DNA of 64,000 bases from Coralloluteibacterium stylophorae. GTDB lineage: Bacteria; Pseudomonadota; Gammaproteobacteria; Xanthomonadales; Xanthomonadaceae. The position numbers and the translations under genes were made by a program. Under the pieces are notes generated by a model, which saw only the letters and a list, made by a program, of their open reading frames with translations, ran no database searches and was not told the DNA's origin. Shown here one piece after another: positions 1 to 10,548 of the stretch. The DNA is taken from assembly GCF_018122625.2 (NCBI RefSeq), contig NZ_JAGQFT020000004.1, positions 248,001 through 312,000 on the forward strand, in the 5' to 3' direction. How positions within the stretch are numbered: the stretch's first letter is position 1; the number at the start of each line of letters is the position of its first letter.

Positions 1-345
1 CCAGCTCGCCGCGTGCCCCATCTGCACCGCGCCGCGCGCGACCGCATCGAACACCTCGAACGCCGGCACCGCCACGCCCGCGCCCAGCGCCTCGACCTGC
101 AGGCGGCCGCCGGAGGCGCGGCCGATCGCCTCGGCCAGCCACACTGCACCCTCGCCCAGACCGGGGAAATCCAGCGGCCACGCCAGCGCCATGCGCCAGC
201 GCAGCGCGGTGCGCGGGGCGGGCGCCGTGGCGGGGGCCGGATCGGCACCGCAGGCGGCCAGGCCGGCGGCCAGCGCCGCGCCGGCGGCGGCCTTCAGCAC
301 GCCCCGGCGGTCCAGCGGCGGCGCGCCTCGAGCGCGCTCGCTCAC
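1..345 (-). CDS. TRAP-type transporter solute-binding lipoprotein, N-terminal part (cut by window edge)
   Basis: The first 115 codons are present; the rest lies left of position 1. The N-terminus carries a twin-arginine motif (DRRGVLK, RR at 13-14), a hydrophobic stretch and a lipobox ending at Cys32 (LAAC), so the product is probably Tat-exported and lipidated. The mature start (PLDFPGLGEGA, then GGRLQVEALGAG and VQMGHAASW) matches the DctP/TakP family of periplasmic receptors for carboxylates or 2-oxoacids in tripartite ATP-independent transporters. The GTG start overlaps the uvrD stop by four bases (GTGA), implying translational coupling. The ligand cannot be told from this fragment and the membrane subunits are not in view. 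Confidence 0.8.
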   Translation of the reverse strand, partial: MSERARGAPPLDRRGVLKAAAGAALAAGLAACGADPAPATAPAPRTALRWRMALAWPLDFPGLGEGAVWLAEAIGRASGGRLQVEALGAGVAVPAFEVFDAVARGAVQMGHAASW

Positions 346-2516
346 GCCGCCTCCAGCTTGGCGTAGGCCAGCACCAGCCACTTCGGCCCGGCGTCCTCGA
401 AGTTGACGTGGATGCGCGCATGCGGGCCGGAGCCCTCGCAGTCCATCACCGTGCCGAGGCCGAACACCGGATGCGTCACCGCCTGGCCGAGCTGGAACGC
501 GGCGGCCTCGGCCAGCGCCGGCTGCGCGAAGCGGCCGGCGAACACCGGCCGCGACACGTTCACCCGCGGCCGCACCTCGTTGAGGAATTCGCCGGGGATC
601 TCGCGCAGGAAACGCGACGGCACGCCGTACATCTCCGAGCCGTGGATGCGCCGCGACTCGGCATAGGACAGCACCAGCTTCTCGCGGGCGCGGGTGATGC
701 CGACATAGGCCAGGCGACGCTCCTCCTCGAGCCGCCCCTCCTCGGCCGACTTCACGCTGGGGAACAGGCCTTCCTCGAGCCCGCCCAGGAACACGATCGG
801 GAACTCCAGGCCCTTGGCGCTGTGCAGGGTCATGAGCTGCACGCCCTCGGCACCGGCCTCCGCCTGGCCCTCGCCGGCCTCGAGCGAGGCGTAGGCGAGG
901 AAGGCGACCAGTTCCGGCATGCCCTCGTCGTCCTCGGCGCGCGCGAAGCGCGAGGCGACGGAGACCAGCTCGTCGAGGTTCTCGACCTTGGAGTCGAGCT
1001 GCCCCTTCGATTCGCCAGCGTAGTGCTCGCGCAGGCCCGAGCGGGCCATGACGTGGTCGACCTGCTCCGACAGCGTCGCGTCGCCGCAGTCGGCGCACAG
1101 CGCCTCGACCAGCTCGACGAAGCCGCGCAGCGCGTTGCGCGCGCGCGCGGCGAGCGTGCCGCCCGCGCTCTGCCGCACCGCGGCCTGCCACAGCGGCAGC
1201 GACTCCGCCCGCGCCAGGCGCCGGACCTCGTCCAGGGTCTTGCCGCCGATGCCGCGCGGCGGCGTGTTCACCGCGCGCTCGAAGGCGGCGTCGTCGGCGC
1301 GGTTGGCGACCAGGCGCAGGTAGGCCAGCGCGTCCTTGATCTCGGCGCGCTCGAAGAAGCGCAGCCCGCCATAGACGCGGTAGGGCACGCTCTCGGCGAT
1401 GAGCTGCTCCTCGTAGGCCCGCGACTGCGCATTGGAGCGGTAGAGGATGGCGCACTCGCCGAAGGCGCCGCCGTCGCGCACCCACTGGCGGATGCGCTCG
1501 ATCACGTAGCGTGCCTCGTCGATCTCGTTGTAGGCGGCGTAGAGGTCGACCGGCTCGCCCTGGCCGCTGTCGGTCCACAGTTTCTTGCCCAGGCGCGAGG
1601 GGTTGTGGGCGATGACCGCGTTGGCGGCGCCGAGGATGTTGGCGGTGGAGCGGTAGTTCTGCTCGAGGCGGATGGTGCGTGCGCCCGCGAAGTCCTCGAG
1701 GAACTGCTGCACGTTCTCGACGCGCGCGCCGCGCCAGCCGTAGATCGACTGGTCGTCGTCGCCGACCACCATCACATGCCCGCCGTCCCCGGCCAGGAGC
1801 CGCACGAAGGCGTACTGGACCGCGTTGGTGTCCTGGAACTCGTCGACCAGGATCTCGCGGAAGCGGCGCCGGTAGTGGACCAGCAGCGCCTCGCTGTCGC
1901 GCAGCAGCTCGTGCGCGCGCAGCAGCAGTTCGGCGAAGTCGACCAGGCCGGCGCGGTCGCAGCGCTCCTGGTAGGCGGCGTAGGCGCGCAGCAGGGTCTG
2001 GCCGTAGAGGTCGCCGCCGGCCGGCTGGATGTGCTGCGGACGCTTGCCCTCGTCCTTCTGCGCGTTGATCCACCACATGATCTGCCGCGGCGGGTGGCGG
2101 TCCTCGGCGATGTCGAGGTCGGCGGCCACGCGCTTGACCAGGCGCAGCTGGTCGTCGGAATCCATGACCTGGAAACCTTCCGGCAGCTTCGCCTCCTGCC
2201 AGTGCAGGCGCAGCAGGCGATGGGCGATGCCGTGGAAGGTGCCGATCCACATGCCGCGGCGCAGGCCGAGCGGGCCGGCGTCCATCTGCGCCTCGACGCG
2301 CTGGCGCATCTCGGCCGCGGCCTTGTTGGTGAAGGTCACCGCCAGGATCCCGTGCGGCGGGACGCCGACGACCTCGGTCAGCCAGGCGATGCGGTGGGTC
2401 AGGACCCGGGTCTTGCCGGAGCCGGCGCCGGCGAGCACCAGGGCGTGGCCCGGTTCGGCGCTGACGGCCTCGCGCTGCGCGGGGTTCAGCGCGTCGAGCA
2501 GGTGGGAGACATCCAT
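342..2516 (-). CDS. uvrD: DNA helicase II (UvrD)
   Basis: Superfamily 1A 3'-5' DNA helicase of 724 aa, close to the usual 720-730. It unwinds nicked or damaged DNA in nucleotide excision and mismatch repair. Visible motifs: Walker A AGAGSGKT (29-36), motif Ia TFTNKAAAEMR, Walker B/motif II LVDEFQDTN, motif III VGDDDQSIYGWRGA, motif IV EQNYRST, motif V TLHSAKGLEFP and motif VI VGITRAREKL. The C-terminal tail (HPVFGLGTVM to the end) resembles the UvrD Tudor-like domain that contacts partners such as UvrB or RNA polymerase. PcrA and Rep are less likely given this tail and the length. Its stop overlaps the start of a TRAP solute-binding gene, an unusual operon partner. Confidence 0.95.
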   Translation of the reverse strand: MDVSHLLDALNPAQREAVSAEPGHALVLAGAGSGKTRVLTHRIAWLTEVVGVPPHGILAVTFTNKAAAEMRQRVEAQMDAGPLGLRRGMWIGTFHGIAHRLLRLHWQEAKLPEGFQVMDSDDQLRLVKRVAADLDIAEDRHPPRQIMWWINAQKDEGKRPQHIQPAGGDLYGQTLLRAYAAYQERCDRAGLVDFAELLLRAHELLRDSEALLVHYRRRFREILVDEFQDTNAVQYAFVRLLAGDGGHVMVVGDDDQSIYGWRGARVENVQQFLEDFAGARTIRLEQNYRSTANILGAANAVIAHNPSRLGKKLWTDSGQGEPVDLYAAYNEIDEARYVIERIRQWVRDGGAFGECAILYRSNAQSRAYEEQLIAESVPYRVYGGLRFFERAEIKDALAYLRLVANRADDAAFERAVNTPPRGIGGKTLDEVRRLARAESLPLWQAAVRQSAGGTLAARARNALRGFVELVEALCADCGDATLSEQVDHVMARSGLREHYAGESKGQLDSKVENLDELVSVASRFARAEDDEGMPELVAFLAYASLEAGEGQAEAGAEGVQLMTLHSAKGLEFPIVFLGGLEEGLFPSVKSAEEGRLEEERRLAYVGITRAREKLVLSYAESRRIHGSEMYGVPSRFLREIPGEFLNEVRPRVNVSRPVFAGRFAQPALAEAAAFQLGQAVTHPVFGLGTVMDCEGSGPHARIHVNFEDAGPKWLVLAYAKLEAA

Positions 2517-2522
2517 CCGCCG

Positions 2523-2528
2523 ATTCTA
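2523..2528 (-). promoter_or_regulatory. -10-like hexamer of uvrD, possibly leaderless
   Basis: TAGAAT on the minus strand, followed by six bases (CGGCGG) and then the uvrD ATG. With normal spacing the transcript would start at or next to the A of the ATG. No good -35 hexamer is visible. The same TAGAAT-6-ATG arrangement precedes the gene at 43892. Confidence 0.4.
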
Positions 2529-2559
2529 CCCGCCCCTCCCGCGGGCGGCCGCGGCGCCT

Positions 2560-5500
2560 TCAGCCGCCGCGCAGGCGCAGCTGGCGCAGGAGGTCGTCGA
2601 AGCCCATCGGCCGCGCGAACAGGAAACCCTGCACCTCGTCGCAGCCCCAGTCCTGCAGCCAGCGCCACTGCGCCTCGGTCTCCACGCCTTCGGCGATCGC
2701 CTTCAGGCCCAGGCTCTGGGCGAGGCGGATGATCGCGCTGCAGATGGTCTCGTCGTCGGCGCCGGTGCCGAGGTCGCGGACGAAGGCGCGGTCGATCTTC
2801 AGCCGGTGCAGCGGCAGGCGCTTGAGGTAGGCCAGGCTCGAATAGCCGGTGCCGAAGTCGTCGATGGCGATGCACACGCCGTCGCCGCGGATGCGCTGCA
2901 TGCTGGCGACGGCGGCCTCGGGATTGGACATCACCACGCTCTCGGTGAGCTCGATCTCCAGCACGCCGCGCGGCAGCTCGAACTCGCGCACCACCGCGGC
3001 GACGTCGTCGGCGATGCCCTGCTGGAACTGCATCGCCGAGACGTTGACCGCGACGCGCAGGTCGCCGAAGCCGGCATCGGCCAGCATCCGCCAGCGCCGC
3101 GCCGCCTCGCGCAGCACCCAGCGCCCGATCGGCACGATCAGGCCGCTCTCCTCGCAGACGCCGATGAAATGGCCCGGCGCCAGCAGGCCGCGCTCCGGGT
3201 GCTTCCAACGCAGCAGCGACTCCACGCCCACCGGCGTGCCGCTGCGGTCGAACTGCAGCTGGAACGCGAGCACGAACTGCTCCTGGCGCAGCGCCTCGCG
3301 CAGCTGCAGGACCAGCTGCAGGCGCTCGCCGGCGCCGCGGTCGAACGCCTGCTCGTAGGCGACGATGCAGTTCCGTCCGCGCTGCTTGGCCTGGTACATG
3401 GCCAGATCCGCCCGCCGCAGCAGCAGGTCGGCGGCGGCGCCATGGTCCGGATAGCGGGCGTAGCCGATGCTGGGGGTGACGTAGAGCTGCGCGCCCTGCA
3501 CCTCGATCGGCTGGGCCAGCGCCGCGTAGGCGCGCTCCAGCGCCTCGCCCAGCGCGCCCTGCGGCTGGTCGGACGCCAGCAGCACGAACTCGTCGCCGCC
3601 GAAGCGGGCGACGGTATCGGTGGGGCCGACGCTGGCCAGCAGCCGCGCCGCCACCGTGCGCAGCACCTCGTCCCCGACCGCATGCCCGAGGCTGTCGTTG
3701 ATCAGCTTGAAGTCGTCGAGGTCGACGAAGGCCACGCCCACCGCATGCGCCTGCGCCTCGCCCAGGCGGATCGCCTGCTCCAGCCGGTCGATGAGCAGCT
3801 GCCGGTTCGGCACGCCGGTGAGTTCGTCGTGGGTCGCGCGGTGCGCGATCTGCTCCTGGATGCGCTGGCGCTCGGTCACGTCGTTCTGGATGCCCAGGAA
3901 ATGGGTGATCGCGCCCGACTCGTCGCGCACCGGCGCGACCAGCAGCTCGTTCCAGAACATCTCGCCGTTCTTGCGGTAGTTGCGCAGCAGCACCCGCGCC
4001 TCGCGCTGCGAGGCCACCGCATGCGCCAGTGCGTCGCGCGCCGGCTGCTCGGTATCGGCGCCCTGCAGGAAGCGGCAGTTGCGGCCCAGCACCTCCGCCG
4101 CGCCATAGCCGGTGATGCGCTCGAAGGCCGGGTTGACGTAGACCAGCGGCAGGTCCGGCGCGGCCGCGTCGGCGATGGCGATGCCGTCCTCCGCCGAATG
4201 CACCGCGTTGCGCAGGACCCGCAGGTCGGCCTCGTCGCGCAGGCGCTGGCTGATGTCGGACACGCTGCCCACCGCGCGCACCGCGCGGCCGCCCGCCTCG
4301 CGCAGGATGAAGCCGCGGTCGACCACCTGCGCATAGCCGTCGGTGCCGCAGCGCAGACGGTAGCGGGCTTCCCAGTTGCTCACCTGCGGATCCGCGATCG
4401 CCGCCTCCAGGCTGGCGGCCACGCGCGCACGGTCGTCCGCGTGCACCAGCGCCTCCCAGCCGTCGAGGTTCCGCGCCACGCTCTGCGGCGCATGCTCGAA
4501 CAGCTGGAAGAAGCTCTCGCTCCACCACAGTGCGCCGGAGTCCACGTCGAGGTCCCAGATCGCATCGCTGGTGGCGCGCGCGACGAGGCGGAAGCGCTCC
4601 TCGCTGAGCGCGAGCTCCGCCTCGGCGCGCAGGCGGTCGGTGACGTCGATCATCAGCAGCAGGCGCGCCGGCCGGCCGTCGAAGTCGAGGTCGCTGCCGT
4701 AGACCTCGTTGACCACCACGCTGCCGTCGGCACGCAGGTGCCGGCGCAGCGAGCCGCGCCAGATCGCATCGTCGACGGGCGCGGCCATGGCCCGCCGCGC
4801 CGGCTCCCGCTCCTTGCCAGGGAGCAGGTCGAGCAGGCTCAGCGTGCGCATGGCCTCGCGGCCGTGCCCGTAGTGCACGGCCGCGGAATCGTTGACTTCG
4901 AGGATGCGCAGGTCCTCGCGGTCGAACACCAGCACCGGCAGCGGATGGCGCTCGAACAGGAAGCGGTACTGCGCCTGCGCGGCGCGCTCGCCGGCCTCGG
5001 CGTCCGCGACCCGCTGCGACTGCGCCAGCGACTGCGCCTCGTGCGCGCGCCGGCGCCGGGCGCCGCGCCTGAGGCTGGCCGCCAGCAGGCCCCAGCCCGC
5101 CAGCATCAGCGCGCTGAGCACCGCCGCGGCCAGAGCGAAGGTCCACCACTGCGCGAGCAGGGCGGAGCGCGGCAGGCCCGCGGCGACCACGAACGGGTAC
5201 TCGGGCATGTGCACGTAGGCGAACACGCGCTCCACGCCGTCGAGGCTGCTGGTGATCTCGCCGCTGCCCCGCCCGGCCGCCGGAAGCTGCTCGGTGAACA
5301 GCGGCGTTGCGGAGAGATCGGCGCCGAGATAGCGCGACGATTCCACGGAGCGGGCGACGACGGTGCCGCCCTCCAGCATCAGCGTGGCCAGCCCGCCCGA
5401 CAGCTCCGCCGTGCGCAGGGCCTCGTCCAGCCGCGCCACCCGCAGCAGGCCGAGCACGCAGCGGCCGCCCGGCATGGCCAGCGCCAGCGGGAGGACGGCG

Positions 5501-5952
5501 CCCACGGCATGCCGCTCCGGCGGCCCGATCGCCAGCCCTTCCTGCCGCTGGGCGCCAGCGCAGTCCGCGCCGCCGGCGACCCGGAGCTCGGCGAGCTCGT
5601 CGTTGCGGGCCACCACCTCGCCGGCCGAATGCGCGGTCAGTTCCGCGGCCGCGTCCGGCCGCAGTGCCTCGAAGCGCAGCGCGTCGGCGCGCAGGCCGCG
5701 CATCGCGCGGTCGAGGTTGCGGACCTGGAGGTCGATCTGGCGCTCCAGCCCCGCGGCCACGGCCATGGCCTCGTGCGCGCCGGCTTCGAGCCGCGCGGCG
5801 CGCGTGTGCCACAGCAGCAGGGCGAGCGCGACCAGCACGCTCGCGACCACGGCGAGGACGATCACGACGTGGCCGCCCTGTCGTGGGTGGCCGCCCGTGC
5901 CCGCCCCGCCGGTCACCCCCCCTGTGACGGCATCGGTTTCCATCCACGCCAT
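2560..5952 (-). CDS. Membrane sensor: periplasmic domain, three PAS domains (third a LOV domain), GGDEF, EAL
   Basis: 1130 aa. Membrane segments near 28-48 and 268-291 flank a roughly 215-residue periplasmic sensor region. Then follow PAS1 (about 328-440), PAS2 (450-575), PAS3 (578-690), GGDEF (700-865) and EAL (870-1125). PAS3 carries the LOV signature: GRNCRFLQG with photoactive Cys626, plus Asn658, FWN (666-668) and Gln689, the residues that bind flavin and form the cysteinyl adduct in blue light. The GGDEF motif (785-789) is intact, but the RxxD inhibitory site is missing its Arg (GPTD, 776-779). The EAL signature reads ESL (911-913); the other catalytic EAL residues (NVS, ELTES, DDFGTGYS, EGVE, QGF) are present, so phosphodiesterase activity is plausible. 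The protein should turn over c-di-GMP under a periplasmic cue and blue light. Which activity dominates cannot be read from sequence. Confidence 0.9.
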   Translation of the reverse strand: MAWMETDAVTGGVTGGAGTGGHPRQGGHVVIVLAVVASVLVALALLLWHTRAARLEAGAHEAMAVAAGLERQIDLQVRNLDRAMRGLRADALRFEALRPDAAAELTAHSAGEVVARNDELAELRVAGGADCAGAQRQEGLAIGPPERHAVGAVLPLALAMPGGRCVLGLLRVARLDEALRTAELSGGLATLMLEGGTVVARSVESSRYLGADLSATPLFTEQLPAAGRGSGEITSSLDGVERVFAYVHMPEYPFVVAAGLPRSALLAQWWTFALAAAVLSALMLAGWGLLAASLRRGARRRRAHEAQSLAQSQRVADAEAGERAAQAQYRFLFERHPLPVLVFDREDLRILEVNDSAAVHYGHGREAMRTLSLLDLLPGKEREPARRAMAAPVDDAIWRGSLRRHLRADGSVVVNEVYGSDLDFDGRPARLLLMIDVTDRLRAEAELALSEERFRLVARATSDAIWDLDVDSGALWWSESFFQLFEHAPQSVARNLDGWEALVHADDRARVAASLEAAIADPQVSNWEARYRLRCGTDGYAQVVDRGFILREAGGRAVRAVGSVSDISQRLRDEADLRVLRNAVHSAEDGIAIADAAAPDLPLVYVNPAFERITGYGAAEVLGRNCRFLQGADTEQPARDALAHAVASQREARVLLRNYRKNGEMFWNELLVAPVRDESGAITHFLGIQNDVTERQRIQEQIAHRATHDELTGVPNRQLLIDRLEQAIRLGEAQAHAVGVAFVDLDDFKLINDSLGHAVGDEVLRTVAARLLASVGPTDTVARFGGDEFVLLASDQPQGALGEALERAYAALAQPIEVQGAQLYVTPSIGYARYPDHGAAADLLLRRADLAMYQAKQRGRNCIVAYEQAFDRGAGERLQLVLQLREALRQEQFVLAFQLQFDRSGTPVGVESLLRWKHPERGLLAPGHFIGVCEESGLIVPIGRWVLREAARRWRMLADAGFGDLRVAVNVSAMQFQQGIADDVAAVVREFELPRGVLEIELTESVVMSNPEAAVASMQRIRGDGVCIAIDDFGTGYSSLAYLKRLPLHRLKIDRAFVRDLGTGADDETICSAIIRLAQSLGLKAIAEGVETEAQWRWLQDWGCDEVQGFLFARPMGFDDLLRQLRLRGG

Positions 5953-6041
5953 TTACTCCGCTCGCGCGCGGACACGTCAAGCGACGCCGGCGTGGATAGC
6001 CGTGACGCGCCGGCTACGCCCCGGGCGGTAACGGATCGCGC

Positions 6042-6263
6042 TCAGCGCCTGCGCATCGCCAGCCCGACCACCAGCGAGAGCGCGCCGGCGCCGAGCAGCA
6101 CCCAGCCAATGGCAGGTTCCGGCGTCTCCGTCTTCGTCCGGTTGATCTCCAGCGGACCCAGCTTGGCCACCTGCTCCTGCATCTGGACGTTGACGATGCC
6201 GGCCGAGATCAGGCCTCCGGCCACCAGGAGAAGGACGCCGAGGACGAGTGCGAGGGTGCGCAT
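6042..6263 (-). CDS. Small two-helix membrane protein (DUF3185-like)
   Basis: 73 aa. One hydrophobic helix lies at about 3-25 and a second at about 50-69, ending in MRRR, with a short polar linker (QMQEQVAKLGPLEINRTKTE) between. The pattern resembles small DUF3185-type inner-membrane proteins of gammaproteobacteria, whose function is unknown. It is on the same strand as, and upstream of, the LOV-GGDEF-EAL gene, about 90 bases away, so co-transcription is possible. The family name is a tentative match by pattern. Confidence 0.65.
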   Translation of the reverse strand: MRTLALVLGVLLLVAGGLISAGIVNVQMQEQVAKLGPLEINRTKTETPEPAIGWVLLGAGALSLVVGLAMRRR

Positions 6264-6327
6264 GGAAGGATCCGAGGGAAAGGTCGGCGAAGCCTAGGCA
6301 GGGTGCGGCGCCATTGCCAGCGGCCGC

Positions 6328-7389
6328 TCAGACCGCCTCGACGCCGGGCAGTCCGAACACGAAGTCCACGCCGAACAGCGTCGTCGGGGTATGGAAGCCG
6401 GTCCCGTGCGCGAGGCCGCAGCGCAGGCGGCCGACTGCGGCCAGGGCCGCCTCGACGGTGAAGTCGTAGGCGTTGGGCAGGCGCAGGCGCAGGCTGGCGG
6501 CATTGCCGCCGGCGTCGCGGATCTCGCCCCAGACCATGGCGCCGTGCCGGCGCCGGGCCTCCGCGTCCGGCCCGCGCAGCCGCGCGAGGAGATGGCGGTG
6601 CAGCATCCGGCGCAGGGCCGGCACGCGCGCGAGCACGGCCAGCGGCCGCAGCCGCCGGATCCAGCGCGCGCGCCGCGGCGGCGTCGCCATGAACACCTCG
6701 ACGTCGGGAATCCCGGTGGATACCCCGGCGGTGTAGAGGTCTCCCCAGGGCACGCTGATCGCGCAGCGACGCCGCTCCGGTTCCCCCTGCGCCTGCGGCG
6801 GACAGGCGAACTCGCGCAGCGTCGCCGCCAGCGGCACCTCGCACAGCGCTCCGGCGCGCCGCACCCGTCCGCCCGCGGCGAGGCCCTCGATCAGGGTGCC
6901 GACGGTGCCCGGGCTCGGCCGGCCGCGCGTCTCGAAGGCGAGCACCAGCGACGTCGCCGCCGGCACCGCCCGGTGCAGCCGGGCGCCGACGCCGTCGGTG
7001 GCGGTGACGTCGAATCCCACCCCCGGCAGCACCACCACGCCGCGGGCACGGGCTTCCGCGTCCAGCGCATGGCAATGGGCGAAGACGTCGATCTCGCCGC
7101 TGAGATCGAGGTAGTGCACGCCGCGCTCGAGGCAGGCGCGCAGCAGCGGCGGGCAGGTGCGGGCGAAGGGACCGGCGCAGTTGAGCACCAGGCCGATCCC
7201 GTCGAGGGCGTGCGCCATCCCGGGCGCATCGTCGAGCGCGAACACGCGGTCGCGCTGCGACAGCGTGCGCGCCATCGTCCGCACCGCGTCGCCGCGCCCG
7301 GCGAGCACCGGGCGCAGGCCGCGCCGCACCGCCTGCGCCGCGACGAGGCGCCCCGCGTAGCCGTTGGCGCCATAGATCATCCAGTCCAT
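6328..7389 (-). CDS. Saccharopine dehydrogenase-like NADP-binding reductase
   Basis: 353 aa from ATG 7389, which sits behind GGAGAA; an open frame runs further upstream but is low-complexity. The start MDWMIYGANGYAGRLV is a classic Rossmann fold with the GxxGxxG pattern of the saccharopine dehydrogenase / trans-acting enoyl reductase family. Further family-like segments are VLNCAGPFARTCPPLL and YLDLSGEIDVF. These proteins reduce or rearrange carbonyl or enoyl substrates; the substrate cannot be assigned here. It is divergent from the glutathione transferase gene at 7556, with about 165 bases between them. Confidence 0.8.
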   Translation of the reverse strand: MDWMIYGANGYAGRLVAAQAVRRGLRPVLAGRGDAVRTMARTLSQRDRVFALDDAPGMAHALDGIGLVLNCAGPFARTCPPLLRACLERGVHYLDLSGEIDVFAHCHALDAEARARGVVVLPGVGFDVTATDGVGARLHRAVPAATSLVLAFETRGRPSPGTVGTLIEGLAAGGRVRRAGALCEVPLAATLREFACPPQAQGEPERRRCAISVPWGDLYTAGVSTGIPDVEVFMATPPRRARWIRRLRPLAVLARVPALRRMLHRHLLARLRGPDAEARRRHGAMVWGEIRDAGGNAASLRLRLPNAYDFTVEAALAAVGRLRCGLAHGTGFHTPTTLFGVDFVFGLPGVEAV

Positions 7390-7555
7390 ATGGTTCTCCG
7401 TCGGGCGAACCGGCGCGCCCCCTGCGCGCGCATCGAGCATAGCCGCGCCGCGCGCCGATGGTGCACTGCAGCGTCGGCGCTCCGGACCGCAGCGCGCCGG
7501 CAGCGGCCCGGGCGGCGGGGTGTAAAGTCGCAGGCCGCCCTTCCGGATGCCGACC

Positions 7556-10527
<2,972 letters not shown>

Positions 10528-10548
10528 TGCGGCGCGCCGGCGGCGGGT

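Noticed and set aside
2029-6297. A 1422-codon plus-strand open frame.
   Set aside because: It is antisense to uvrD and the LOV-GGDEF-EAL gene, both of which have full family motifs; no recognisable domain in the long frame.
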